Assembly: GCA_023271875.1 (NCBI GenBank)
Contig: JALPWY010000012.1
Span: 1-42,842, forward strand
Length of the DNA stretch: 42,842 bases
Direction: 5' to 3'
Source of the DNA: Nitrospinaceae bacterium
GTDB lineage: Bacteria; Nitrospinota; Nitrospinia; Nitrospinales; VA-1
Under the pieces are notes generated by a model. The model had not been told where the DNA came from, searched no databases, and saw only the letters and a program-made list of their open reading frames with translations. Every line of letters starts with the position of its first letter. Within the stretch, counting starts at the first letter, position 1. The translations under genes were made by a program, and so were the position numbers. Below, one piece after another: positions 25,917 through 34,749 of the stretch.

Positions 25917-27530
25917 TTAAAAATTTTTAAGAAATGCTTTTGCCTCCTTTAGCTCAGGAAAAGCGGAGTCTGCATTTTTTAAAATAGACAGGATTTGTGA
26001 ATAGTTCTCCTTAGCTGTTATTTTATCACCATCCAATTTAGCAGACCGTGCAGCACCTATTAGTGATCGAATTCGGTTTGGATGACGCGTCAAGGAGATG
26101 TTGAATTGTTCTTTGGCTTTTTTGGGTTTCCCTGCTTTAAGATAAACTTCTCCTAATAATTCGTAGGTGGGTTTAAGGATACGTGGAGGACCAGACGGCG
26201 ATGGTAGTTTTTCTTCAACCAAAGTCGCTTGTTTTGCGAGTTGAATGGCACCTTCATAATTTTTTTCATAAAGCTTCATCGCGGTTTCAATTTCCAATTC
26301 CCATACTTCTAAATATTCTGGTCGACTGAAATGGTTTTTGCGAAATCCTTTTTCCTGTATTTCTTTTAACTCTGTGGCATATTTTTTTGCTTCGTCATCT
26401 CCTTGGATAGCGGCGGCGTAGCCAAGAACAAAATTATATCCAGCCTTGGAAAAGGTTTTGGGTTCCCATCCTTCAGGGGGCACAAGTTTTTTTGCTTTTT
26501 CCCATTGCTCAGTTTCTATTATAGTGGCAGCTAACATACGATGGTAATATTTACCGGACCTTAAATTGGGATTAGGTTTGGATTTTGCTGCAGCTTGAAT
26601 TCCTTCCTCCATATCTTTTTGCTGAATTTTGAAAATAGTTTCTGCTTTGCCTCTGAGTCCCTGTTGCAGATACACATAGTGCAGCCATTGCAGGCTGTGG
26701 TAATCGCGATTACTTTTGGGTAGTTTTTCTCGTTCTACCCACTTTTTGGAGGTGGCCCAACCATTTTCGTTCGATTTTGCTGCTTCAGGCCACATGCCGA
26801 GTTGAATAAAGATATGTGCCGGCATATGCTGAGCATGATGTGATGTAGGGGCAATTTTGGCATAGCGTTGTGCGGAAGGTAAGGCAAGCCTTGCGAGATC
26901 AGGGTGATCAAACGCGTGGATTGCATAATGTGCCGCACAGGGATGATCTGGTTTTTGCTCATATATCTCTAATGCAATCGCACCGGAATCAACTTTTAGT
27001 TTTATTTTTTTTTCCGTATTTCTAGCTATTCCTAATAAGGAGAGGCTGTAAAAACATGCAGCTTCTAGATCATTTGGATATTTGGTATAAATCTTTTTCA
27101 TAGCATTTGAATAAGCTTTATCTCGAGTTATTTTTCCCCCTTCTCCGTAAAGAAGTTGGACAGCTTGAATATAGTCTTGCTCTCTTTGAGTTAACTCTGA
27201 GAGATCAGATATTTTGGACAGTGCGGCCTTGGCCGACTTAGAATCTTGTCTTTCCCAAAGCGGGGCGTTGTGAGCCATAGCCTCGCCCCAGTACCCCATA
27301 GCAAAATTAGGATCCGCTTTAGTAGAACTTTGAAATTCTCGCAAGGCTTCTGGATACCAAAAAGAATGAAGTGCCGCCACACCACTTATAAAGTGATGTT
27401 GTGCAACTCCTGATCCAGAAGTAGGAAATTCTATCTTGCCAAGTTTGGATGATGCGTGAGTTGGTTGAATAATATAACTGGCGTTAAAGCCCCCAAAAAT
27501 TATCGTAATGAAGAGTAATCGAATCATCAT
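25917..27530 (-). CDS. Exported tetratricopeptide-repeat protein
   Basis: This 537-residue protein starts with a signal peptide (residues 1-26) and continues with about nine helical repeats of TPR type. The recognisable core is HHFISGVAALHSFWYPEALREFQSS, followed by FAMGYWGEAMAHNAPLW, AAHYAIHAFDHPDLA and HHAQHMPAHIFIQLG. The last repeats are canonical TPRs (YELLGEVYLKAGKPKKAKEQFN). This is a family of exported proteins of unknown function found in many marine and soil bacteria; the HAFDHP and HMPAHI motifs are its hallmark. It abuts the dioxygenase gene on the same strand with no gap. Confidence 0.88.
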   Translation of the reverse strand: MMIRLLFITIIFGGFNASYIIQPTHASSKLGKIEFPTSGSGVAQHHFISGVAALHSFWYPEALREFQSSTKADPNFAMGYWGEAMAHNAPLWERQDSKSAKAALSKISDLSELTQREQDYIQAVQLLYGEGGKITRDKAYSNAMKKIYTKYPNDLEAACFYSLSLLGIARNTEKKIKLKVDSGAIALEIYEQKPDHPCAAHYAIHAFDHPDLARLALPSAQRYAKIAPTSHHAQHMPAHIFIQLGMWPEAAKSNENGWATSKKWVEREKLPKSNRDYHSLQWLHYVYLQQGLRGKAETIFKIQQKDMEEGIQAAAKSKPNPNLRSGKYYHRMLAATIIETEQWEKAKKLVPPEGWEPKTFSKAGYNFVLGYAAAIQGDDEAKKYATELKEIQEKGFRKNHFSRPEYLEVWELEIETAMKLYEKNYEGAIQLAKQATLVEEKLPSPSGPPRILKPTYELLGEVYLKAGKPKKAKEQFNISLTRHPNRIRSLIGAARSAKLDGDKITAKENYSQILSILKNADSAFPELKEAKAFLKNF

Positions 27531-27638
27531 AATAAAAAAATAGTTGGATAATTAAAATAAAGCACGGTTGAAAAAATAAATAGGTGAGACTAAAGTAAAC
27601 AGAGAAATTTTTTTGTGTCATTTAGATAAAGATAGAAT

Positions 27639-27971
27639 ATGAAGAAAAGTAAGGATTTGTCCAGAATAAAATCAAGAAACGATATTCCCTTTGGCGCATT
27701 ATTGATGGGCACTACGGGTGTGTTGATCGGCTTAGTCGTGGATAGTGCAATGGCCATGCTTGTTGTTGGTATTTTGGGTGCTTTTATAGGGGGATTAGTA
27801 GGATGGGCTGGTGGAAGAGTTTTTCTGCTTATTATTTGTTTTGGTGTGTTGATAGGGGCATTTTTAGGTTACCGCACAGGAGATCAGGATATTCTCATTA
27901 TAGCTTCGGGAACCGGTGGAGCTATTGCCGGATTTATAGGGGCACAAGTCTCACTTTTTTTAAATAAATGA
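27639..27971 (+). CDS. Glycine-zipper-type small membrane protein
   Basis: This 110-residue protein has a short basic N-terminus (KKSKDLSRIKSRN) and three or four hydrophobic segments rich in GxxxG: LLMGTTGVLIGLVVDSAMA, LVVGILGAFIGGLVGWAGG, FLLIICFGVLIGAFLGY and SGTGGAIAGFIGAQVSLF. Helix packing of this sort is seen in small membrane proteins of unknown role. Its stop overlaps the start of the SUMF1 gene in an ATGA, so the two are translationally coupled. No strong ribosome site is seen. I do not recognise a named family. Confidence 0.7.
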   Translation: MKKSKDLSRIKSRNDIPFGALLMGTTGVLIGLVVDSAMAMLVVGILGAFIGGLVGWAGGRVFLLIICFGVLIGAFLGYRTGDQDILIIASGTGGAIAGFIGAQVSLFLNK

Positions 27972-28705
27972 GTAGGATACTTTTATTATTATTGGGTAGT
28001 TTTTTTTTGTTCTCCAAAGTTTTTTTGCAAACTTCTTCTGCTTTGGAAAAATTAGCTCCTATTGGAATGGTGCTCGTCCCTGTAGGGACTTATATCGCAG
28101 GTTCAGACAAATATAACGATGAGCGACCAAGCAGAGAAATTCATTTAGATGCTTTTTTTGTTGATAGATTTGAGGTAACTCAGAAGCAATTTAAAAAAAT
28201 TATGAATATTAATCCGTCTGAATTTCGAGGAGAAAATTTACCAGTTGATCGGGTTGATTGGTACCAGGCGAGAGATTACTGTAATAAAATTGGGAAACGT
28301 TTGCCAACAGAGGCCGAATGGGAAAAGTCAGCTCGCTCAGGATCCACAGCCCAATATTACTGGGGGGATGTGCCAGACAATTCACATGCTTGGCACTGGG
28401 ACAACTCTGGTCGAAAAACTCACCCTGTGGGAGAAAAGAAACCGAACAAGTTTGGCCTGTATGATATTGCTGGAAATGTTTGGGAGTGGACCGCAGATTG
28501 GTATGATCAATACTATTACCAGACGCGCTCTTCCAGCAATCCAAAAAGCCCATTCAATGGAAAGCACAGGGTTCTTCGAGGTGGATCGTTTATGGATAAA
28601 GCAGAAGGACTACGTGTCACCCGGCGCAACTGGGATTTGCCGGGAGCCCGATTTAAAAATTTTGGATTCCGTTGTGCAAAAAATAAAAAAAGAAAAGAGA
28701 ACTAA
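27968..28705 (+). CDS. Exported SUMF1-domain protein without FGE catalytic cysteines
   Basis: This 245-residue protein is the shortest of the three SUMF1 paralogues in the window and has a signal peptide (LLLLLGSFFLFSKVFLQ). The domain starts MVLVPVGTYIAGSDK and runs through RVDWYQARDYCNKIGKRLPTEAEWE, GNVWEWTADWYD and RGGSF to FGFRCAKN. After RGGSF the sequence is MDKAEGLRVTRRNW, again without the Cys pair of formylglycine-generating enzymes. It is coupled to the glycine-zipper membrane protein by a four-base overlap. Its stop codon abuts the stop of the opposite-strand msrP with no intervening base. Function unknown. Confidence 0.86.
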   Translation: MSRILLLLLGSFFLFSKVFLQTSSALEKLAPIGMVLVPVGTYIAGSDKYNDERPSREIHLDAFFVDRFEVTQKQFKKIMNINPSEFRGENLPVDRVDWYQARDYCNKIGKRLPTEAEWEKSARSGSTAQYYWGDVPDNSHAWHWDNSGRKTHPVGEKKPNKFGLYDIAGNVWEWTADWYDQYYYQTRSSSNPKSPFNGKHRVLRGGSFMDKAEGLRVTRRNWDLPGARFKNFGFRCAKNKKRKEN

Positions 28706-29674
28706 TCAGCCATAGAGGTGGGCTACCTGTTTTTCGTATCCATTGTATAGCCGAGTTTTATGAACTTCACCGGTCCCTAACATTTTTTCTGTTGCTTGCA
28801 ACCAGCGAGGATGATTAATGGTGGGATCGACGTTAGCTTCGAAGCTGTATTCTAGGGGTAATACTGTGTTCCAAAAGGTCAGAGGTTGGTAGTCAATTAA
28901 TTCTATTTTTACGATAGACTTGATACTTTTAAACCCGTATTTCCAGGGTACTACCAATCGTATAGGTGCACCGTGTTGTTTTCTGAGGGGATGGCCATAC
29001 ATGCCAAGAGCCATGAAAGTCAGTTCGTTGATTGCTTCCTCTATGGTAAGCGCTTCTGTATAAGGCCAAGGACGCCAAAAAGCCAGTTGCCCTTGGGCTG
29101 TAAAAGGTTTGTAAAAGGTAGTCATGGCCACGTGCGTTGCATTAGATTTGGGTTCAACGATATCCAACAAAGCTTTTAGGGGAAATCCCGTCCATGGCAC
29201 TGCCATCGCCCAAGCTTCAACACAACGTAACCGGTACAGACGTTCCTCAATATCCATCAACTTATAGAAGTCATCAAGGTCAAAAGTTCGCGGTTTGTTG
29301 ACGAGTCCAGTGATTTCCAGTTTCCATGGTCGAGTAGATAGGGCTTGGGCATGAAAACTTGGGTCGCTTTTAATCTCGCTAAACTCGAAAAAATTATTAA
29401 AGATTGCTGCGATTTTTTCCTCTGTTATACTCCGGTCAAGAGAATACTTTGTGTTACGTTTTACGGGGTAGATTTTTTCTTCAATTGCAGACCATTCAAT
29501 AGGTGCATTGCGATTAGGAGTAGGACCAATACCGCATCCATAGAATGAAGCTGTTGCAGCCAGTGTGGTAATTGAAGTTCCCTTAATAAAATCACGCCGA
29601 TTCATGTAGACCGACTCGGGTGTGGCCTCACCTTCAGCCATATTCCACGATTTAGGAAAAATAAGATTGCTCAT
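28706..29674 (-). CDS. msrP: Protein-methionine-sulfoxide reductase catalytic subunit
   Basis: MsrP (YedY) is a periplasmic molybdenum-cofactor enzyme that repairs oxidised methionine in exported proteins. The 322-residue protein has a twin-arginine signal (NRRDFIKGTSITT), a GLVNKPRTFDLDDF stretch, the Mo-ligating Cys151 in LRCVEAWAMAVPWTGFPL, and IRLVVPWKYGFKSIKSI near the C-terminus. The N-terminal ATPESVYMNRR extension matches the E. coli form (TAESVFFMKRR), supporting this start rather than the internal ATG. No msrQ gene for the haem membrane partner is present in the window. It follows cutA by 27 bases in a priA-to-msrP run. Confidence 0.93.
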   Translation of the reverse strand: MSNLIFPKSWNMAEGEATPESVYMNRRDFIKGTSITTLAATASFYGCGIGPTPNRNAPIEWSAIEEKIYPVKRNTKYSLDRSITEEKIAAIFNNFFEFSEIKSDPSFHAQALSTRPWKLEITGLVNKPRTFDLDDFYKLMDIEERLYRLRCVEAWAMAVPWTGFPLKALLDIVEPKSNATHVAMTTFYKPFTAQGQLAFWRPWPYTEALTIEEAINELTFMALGMYGHPLRKQHGAPIRLVVPWKYGFKSIKSIVKIELIDYQPLTFWNTVLPLEYSFEANVDPTINHPRWLQATEKMLGTGEVHKTRLYNGYEKQVAHLYG

Positions 29675-29701
29675 AATAATAAATCTAGAAAATAATATTC
29701 A

Positions 29702-30019
29702 CTACCCAACCCAATCATCAATACATTTAAGATAATCTGAAGAACCTTGTGTAATAGGGAGAGCAATTACTTCAGGAATATCGTAGCTGTGATTTTCAAG
29801 TATCCAATCTTTTAAGGCAGAAAATTTTTCTTCTTTGGTTTTGATTATGAGAAGAAGTTCGTCGTCGACGCATAATTTTCCATCCCAGTAGTAAGTCGAC
29901 TGGATAGAGGGAATAATATTTACGCAATAGGCTAGTTTTTTTTCAACTAAACCGCGGCTAATTTTTTTTGCTTCTTCTTTAGAACTTACGGTTGTAAATA
30001 CAGTGATATGATTCTTCAT
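29702..30019 (-). CDS. cutA: Divalent-cation tolerance protein CutA
   Basis: CutA is a small trimeric cytoplasmic protein with a ferredoxin-like fold, historically linked to copper tolerance; its precise role is not settled. The 105-residue protein fits the family: TVFTTVSSKEEAKKISRGLVE, the characteristic AYCVNIIPSIQSTYYWDGKL, LLIIKTKEEKF and a HSYDIPEVIALPI block. It lies 15 bases after the YqaA-like gene and 27 ahead of msrP. Confidence 0.95.
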   Translation of the reverse strand: MKNHITVFTTVSSKEEAKKISRGLVEKKLAYCVNIIPSIQSTYYWDGKLCVDDELLLIIKTKEEKFSALKDWILENHSYDIPEVIALPITQGSSDYLKCIDDWVG

Positions 30020-30034
30020 GATAATTTTATTTCA

Positions 30035-30622
30035 TTAAAGAATAACTTTTAGAATGAAAAAACCTAAAACTAGGAGAACCATAAAGACAATTGTAAAGAT
30101 GTTAAAATATTTTTCTATAAGTATCTTGAAAGGTGGACCAAATTTATACATCAGTGCAGCCACAAGAAAAAACCGGGCAGATCTGCTTACCGCTGAAGCC
30201 AAGACAAATATTGGAAAATTAATTTTAAACGCTCCAGCTGACAGAGTAAAAACCTTATACGGTAAAGGTGTAAAGCCTGCTGCCGCTACTGCCCAAGCAT
30301 TATATTTATCATAAAGTAATCCAATTTTATCCCATTTTTCTTGAAAATGATAAAACGCTACGATGTGGTCTCCGATTAGATCCATAAATTGATATCCAAT
30401 GAGGTACCCGAACATGCCTCCTAGAACCGACCCGACAGAGCAAACAAATGCAAAACGAAACCATCCAACAGGTGATGCTACAACCATTGCGATCAGCAAG
30501 ATATCTGGAGGAATAGGAAAAAAAGAGGATTCCACAAATGAAATGATAAATAAAACAGGAAGAGCATAGGGTGTAGTTGCCCATTGCAGGACCCAGTCGT
30601 AAAGTTTTCTAATTAATATCAT
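30035..30622 (-). CDS. YqaA-family (DedA/SNARE-associated-like) membrane protein
   Basis: This 195-residue inner-membrane protein belongs to the YqaA branch of the DedA/VTT superfamily, which is linked to lipid-carrier scrambling. It has about five hydrophobic stretches. FVESSFFPIPPDILLIAMVVASP is the hallmark first re-entrant region, FGYLIGYQFMDLIGD follows, and AAGFTPLPYKVFTLSAGAF is the second conserved region with the F-T-P-x-P motif, ahead of SRSARFFLVA. Substrate for this branch is not established. It sits 27 bases after priA. Confidence 0.9.
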   Translation of the reverse strand: MILIRKLYDWVLQWATTPYALPVLFIISFVESSFFPIPPDILLIAMVVASPVGWFRFAFVCSVGSVLGGMFGYLIGYQFMDLIGDHIVAFYHFQEKWDKIGLLYDKYNAWAVAAAGFTPLPYKVFTLSAGAFKINFPIFVLASAVSRSARFFLVAALMYKFGPPFKILIEKYFNIFTIVFMVLLVLGFFILKVIL

Positions 30623-30649
30623 TTAATTCTTTGACCTATAATTTTTTAG

Positions 30650-33160
30650 CTACATAAGGTTGACTGGATCGACATCTAAGATTAGCTTTACTTTAGAGTT
30701 GGAACATTTCTTGATTTCGGGTGTTTCGTATAGACGGTGCAGGACCGAATGCAGTTTCCTATAGTCATAAGAGCGTAGAATTAGATGCCGGCGGAAGCGA
30801 TTATTGATTTGATAAAGTGAGGCGCGCGCAGGCCCAAGAATTTCAATGTCGTTTGCTTTATTTAGAATCCGGGTCAAAGCTTTATGGATGCTATTTGCAA
30901 ATATTTCACCAACCTGTTCATGTTCACTTTCAATTTCAATCGACACCATTCGAGTGAAAGGAGGATATTTTAATTTTTCTCTTAAGGCCAGTTCTTTTTC
31001 TGAAAATCCTGTAAAATCGTGTTCTTTTACGAAATCAAAAACATAGTGTTCAGGTGAGAGTGATTGAATGATTACTAGTCCCGGCACCTTGCCACGTCCT
31101 GCTCGCCCCGCAACCTGGGTTAATAACTGAAATGAGCGTTCGGCTGATCGGAAGTCAGGGATATGCAATGAAAGGTCTGCGTAGACGACACCGACTAAAG
31201 TTACGTTAGGAAAGTCATGTCCTTTCGTGATCATTTGAGTTCCAATAAGAATGTCAATCTCTCCCAAGGTCATTTTGCGATGGACCGATTCGAATGACTC
31301 ACGTCCTTTTACAGTGTCCCTGTCAAGTCGAGCTATTCTTGCTTGTGGAAAAAGTTTTTTCGTTTCATCTTCAAGCTTTTGTGTGCCAAACCCACTAAAT
31401 CTTATAACTGCTCCTCCACAGTCTGCGCAACATTCAGGTTTACGTGTAATAAAATTGCAGTAGTGGCATAGTAAGAAATTTTTTTTACTGTGAAAGGTGA
31501 GGGTTACACTACAATGAGGGCATTCGAAAACAAACGAGCACTCTTTACAGAAGACATGGTTTGCTGTTCCCCTTCGGTTAAGAAATAAAAATATTTGTTC
31601 TCCTCGTTTTATTCTATCGAAAATAGCTTTTTTCAAAGGCGTGGAAAAAATAGAAAAGTTTTTTTTCGAATCCATTTCCTCCTTCATGTTTATAACTTTA
31701 ACAATGGGGAGTAAACGGTTGTGAACTCGGTTTTCAAGAGAAAGGTAGTGGTATTTACCTCTTTCCGCATTTTTAATGGATTCAAGGGAAGGGGTTGCGG
31801 ACCCAAGGAGTACAACAGCGTTTTGCTTTTGAGCTCTTATTATTGCACTATCTCTTGCGTGGTAACGTGGGCAGGAATCCTGCTTGTAGGATGTGTCGTG
31901 TTCTTCGTCGATCACAATAATTCCCAGATTCATAAACGGCGCAAAAATGGCCGAACGAGCTCCTACGGCTATAGAAACCTTTTCGTCTCGAATTTTTTTC
32001 CATTCATAAAAACGTTCTTTTTGCGTCAATCCGCTATGAAGAACGGCGACCTGATCACCAAACCGCTGGCGGAATCGTTCAACAGTTTGTGGAGTCAGTG
32101 AGATTTCAGGGACTACCATTACGGCAGATCTATTTAGGTTGAGTACAAGTTGAATACTGCGAAGATAGATTTCTGTTTTACCACTTCCCGTTACTCCATG
32201 TAATAGGTAAGGCTGAAACACCGAATTTTCGATGGATCGTTTGAGCTCTCTATAGCATTTATCTTGATCTTTATTTAGTTGGAGTGGGCTTTCTGCGGTC
32301 CATTCTGGCTCCACATTCAATTGAATTGATCCCCTTTCTTTTTTTCTAGTAGATGTTTCAATAAGTTTTTTCTCAAGCAGGCTTTTAATGATTTGCGAAG
32401 AGCTAGGAAATTTATTATTTAAAACAGAAATAGTGGTTTGACCTTTGCAGATAAATTTATAAATCGCACGCTGTTTAGGGCTACGCTCCAGCAGCTTTTC
32501 AATTTCTTTTTTTTTCGGTAGATTTTTTGCCAGCCGAAAAATTTTTTCATATTCGTACCTCAGAGAGCTACGTTTGATTGCGTTTTCTAAGCCTACCAGC
32601 CCATTCCGTTTTAGCTTTGCTAGAGCGCTTGGGCTATATTTTTTTTTAAGAGAACGTTCTACCTGCTTGGAAGTTAAGCTTTTTTTAGAATGTAAAGTTT
32701 TAAGAATATAAGTAGCTTGGGTGGGTTGGGTATCTTCTGTGAGGGCTTTGAGGCCCTGTTCTGTTAGGTAAAGTTTGTCTAGGCTTGTATCGTCAAGTCC
32801 TGCGGGTAGCGCAGCCTTAATAGCTTCGCCCCAGGACGAATGATAGTAGTCAGCCATCCACCGTGTTAGAAAAAGAAGCTCTTTCGAAATAACAGGTTCT
32901 GAGTCTGGGACTTCTTCAATTGCTTTTAATGGGATATTTTTTTTATTTTGATTTGATATGCTAACAACATATCCAGTGAGTCGACGCCGACCAAATGGAA
33001 CCAATACCCGCATTCCCTTTTTAACCATTCCATGAAAATGTAGGGGGATTGTATAAGTGAATGCGTCCTTAATGGGTAGGTTGAATACTACATCTGCGCA
33101 AGCGAAAGTAGTTTTCTGATCTGACGATAATCTAGTCGAAGAAGATTTTTTGGAACTCAT
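30650..33160 (-). CDS. priA: Primosomal replication-restart helicase PriA
   Basis: PriA reloads the replisome at stalled forks. The 836-residue protein has the N-terminal 3'-DNA-binding domain (FACADVVFNLPIKDAFTY, VPFGRRRLTGYV), the helicase Walker A GVTGSGKTEIY near residue 320, the Walker B DEEH in IVIDEEHDTSYKQD, and a Zn-binding region with eight cysteines (CKECSFVFECPHC through CADCGG). It also has GTQMITKGHDFPNVTLVGV and QVAGRAGRG in helicase motifs V-VI. Length is somewhat above the E. coli 732 because of an insert of about 100 residues between the two N-terminal parts. It leads the minus-strand run into the YqaA-like gene, cutA and msrP. Confidence 0.97.
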   Translation of the reverse strand: MSSKKSSSTRLSSDQKTTFACADVVFNLPIKDAFTYTIPLHFHGMVKKGMRVLVPFGRRRLTGYVVSISNQNKKNIPLKAIEEVPDSEPVISKELLFLTRWMADYYHSSWGEAIKAALPAGLDDTSLDKLYLTEQGLKALTEDTQPTQATYILKTLHSKKSLTSKQVERSLKKKYSPSALAKLKRNGLVGLENAIKRSSLRYEYEKIFRLAKNLPKKKEIEKLLERSPKQRAIYKFICKGQTTISVLNNKFPSSSQIIKSLLEKKLIETSTRKKERGSIQLNVEPEWTAESPLQLNKDQDKCYRELKRSIENSVFQPYLLHGVTGSGKTEIYLRSIQLVLNLNRSAVMVVPEISLTPQTVERFRQRFGDQVAVLHSGLTQKERFYEWKKIRDEKVSIAVGARSAIFAPFMNLGIIVIDEEHDTSYKQDSCPRYHARDSAIIRAQKQNAVVLLGSATPSLESIKNAERGKYHYLSLENRVHNRLLPIVKVINMKEEMDSKKNFSIFSTPLKKAIFDRIKRGEQIFLFLNRRGTANHVFCKECSFVFECPHCSVTLTFHSKKNFLLCHYCNFITRKPECCADCGGAVIRFSGFGTQKLEDETKKLFPQARIARLDRDTVKGRESFESVHRKMTLGEIDILIGTQMITKGHDFPNVTLVGVVYADLSLHIPDFRSAERSFQLLTQVAGRAGRGKVPGLVIIQSLSPEHYVFDFVKEHDFTGFSEKELALREKLKYPPFTRMVSIEIESEHEQVGEIFANSIHKALTRILNKANDIEILGPARASLYQINNRFRRHLILRSYDYRKLHSVLHRLYETPEIKKCSNSKVKLILDVDPVNLM

Positions 33161-33354
33161 AGTATGACAGTTGTTGTTTTTTGAGATTGTACCAGAGAAC
33201 GAACTTGAGCTAAACTCACGTTACAGTTTTGCTGAAGAAACCGTTGACTCTCAGGCGGTTTTAAATTAATCTTGCCCCTCTTCATGGTCGGAATTTCTAA
33301 GTAGTTCTAGTCGACTTAAGGTTCGCAGGGTCCCATGACAAACAGGAGTATGTT

Positions 33355-33543
33355 ATGAAGGCAGGAGATAAGATCAAAATTGATTTTGCGGGGAAGAAAA
33401 AAGACGCTTTAGTATTCAAACTTTTTCCAAGTTCGGTTTATTTAAAAGTAGATTTTGAAAATGACAAGGGGAAGATTGTAAAGCGAAAGCTTAGTCAGAT
33501 CGAAAATAAAAAATCGACCTCGAACAAGGAAAAGAAAAAATAA
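33355..33543 (+). CDS. Small basic protein of unknown function
   Basis: This 62-residue protein starts with beta strands typical of a small SH3/KOW-like barrel (GDKIKIDFAGKKKDALVFKLF, SSVYLKVDFEND, KIVKRKLSQIE) and ends in a Lys-rich tail. A clear AGGAG ribosome site lies six bases ahead of the ATG, which makes a real gene likely. RNA or DNA binding is possible given the charge, but that is inference. It stands alone, divergent from priA. Confidence 0.7.
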   Translation: MKAGDKIKIDFAGKKKDALVFKLFPSSVYLKVDFENDKGKIVKRKLSQIENKKSTSNKEKKK

Positions 33544-33557
33544 TCCTCAGTCGGTAG

Positions 33558-33586
33558 AAGGTTTTTTAACCTTGTTTGCAAACAAG
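33558..33586. repeat. Two overlapping palindromes between convergent genes
   Basis: AAGGTT-TTTT-AACCTT is followed, sharing CTT, by the perfect 16-base palindrome CTTGTTTGCAAACAAG. The site lies between the 62-residue gene and the foldase gene, which converge. It may form a bidirectional terminator, though neither arm is GC-rich. Confidence 0.45.
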
Positions 33587-33633
33587 AGTTAGAGTAGTTT
33601 GTGCTCTTTTATTTTTTATGTTTTGAGTGCTCG

Positions 33634-34650
33634 TTAAAAATACATTTTTATCTTGGATTTTTGTTTTAGCTTTTCCACGTAGTTACGTGTAGCGTTCCCC
33701 GCCTTGTTTTTTCTAAGTATCTTTTCTATCCTAGTTTTTGTTTTATCAAGAGGCATCTTCTTGCCTTCTTTGAGGTCGGTTAGTTTCAATAGGTGTAATC
33801 CGAGGCCGGTTTTAAAGACGGGGCTAACTTCGTTTACCTTCATATTGAACGCCCTTTCACTAAAAGCACCAAATATCTGATTTTTAGTGAAGTAGCCTAG
33901 GTCACCACCTTTTGGAGCTAGACTGTCTTCCGAATGCGTAATAGCCATTTCGCTGAAACTAGAACCGTTTTTAATATCTTCTAAAATAGATTCAATCTTT
34001 TGCCGAGCAGATTTTTCAGCTTTCGTGTCCCCCTGTTTAGCTTTAATAAGGATAACGCTTGCTCGCACTTTTTTTTCTGTAATAAATTGGGCTTTATTTT
34101 TTTCGTAAAATGACTGGATATCTTTTTCACTGACCTTGATGTTAGGTTCAATTTCTCGATCAATAACTTGTTGCATCAAAAGGTCAATTTTGAGTTCTTT
34201 CTTATACTGGTTAAGGGTTAACTTTCGATTTTTTAATTCATGTTCGAAAATGGAATCGGATTTAAAAGATGATTTAACTTTCCTTAGTTTTTTGTCTAAA
34301 GCCTCGTCAGATACAAGAGCGTTTATTTCATGTCCCTTCTGTAGTATTAGAGCTCGCTCGATTTCATTTTCGATCAATTTTTTTGCTGTAATTTTCTCTT
34401 CTTCGGCAGTGAGAGGCATGCCTCGATCTTTGTAGTTCTTTAGGGTTTTTTTTAATTCACGAATAATATCGTCGTTATGAATATCTTGACCATTTACTTT
34501 CGCTACGACGTCAGGCAAAGATATGCGAAGCTTTTCTTCATGTGTATGTCCAGAATGTGCAAATACCAAAGTTCCTGCTAAAAACGAGGAGAAAAAACAA
34601 AACAGACTAGCGTAGAGTATTTTTTTGCTAGATCGGAGCATGGGAGACAT
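33634..34650 (-). CDS. Exported PpiC/SurA-type peptidyl-prolyl isomerase
   Basis: This protein of about 338 residues is a periplasmic foldase. It has a signal peptide (ILYASLFCFFSSFLAGTLVFA), a SurA-like chaperone helical region (VVAKVNGQDIHNDDIIRELKKT to VIDREIEPNIKVSEKDIQSFYEKNKAQF), and a parvulin domain with ASVILIKAKQGD, SFSEMAITHSEDSLAPKGGDLGYF and KTGLGLHLLKLTD. Such proteins aid outer-membrane protein folding. A His-rich AHSGHTHEEK follows the signal. The track start at 34701 is a TTG; the ATG at 34650 gives a better signal peptide and has a GAAGAAA sequence close by. Confidence 0.88.
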   Translation of the reverse strand: MSPMLRSSKKILYASLFCFFSSFLAGTLVFAHSGHTHEEKLRISLPDVVAKVNGQDIHNDDIIRELKKTLKNYKDRGMPLTAEEEKITAKKLIENEIERALILQKGHEINALVSDEALDKKLRKVKSSFKSDSIFEHELKNRKLTLNQYKKELKIDLLMQQVIDREIEPNIKVSEKDIQSFYEKNKAQFITEKKVRASVILIKAKQGDTKAEKSARQKIESILEDIKNGSSFSEMAITHSEDSLAPKGGDLGYFTKNQIFGAFSERAFNMKVNEVSPVFKTGLGLHLLKLTDLKEGKKMPLDKTKTRIEKILRKNKAGNATRNYVEKLKQKSKIKMYF

Positions 34651-34749
34651 TTTCTTCAAGGGATTTAATTTGTTTACTATGAGTTTACGGTATCTAGGCA
34701 AGTTAGACTTGTCAACCCGTTTATTTTTTAAGATTTGTAGTAGATATTC

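Noticed and set aside
28245-28715. 156-residue plus-strand ORF
   Set aside because: It lies in another frame of the SUMF1 gene, which has clear family motifs.
31721-32101. 126-residue plus-strand ORF
   Set aside because: It is antisense to the helicase domain of priA and shows no family features.
33310-33340. tRNA-like TpsiC-arm sequence (GGTTCGCAGGGTCCC)
   Set aside because: No acceptor, D or anticodon stems could be formed around it.
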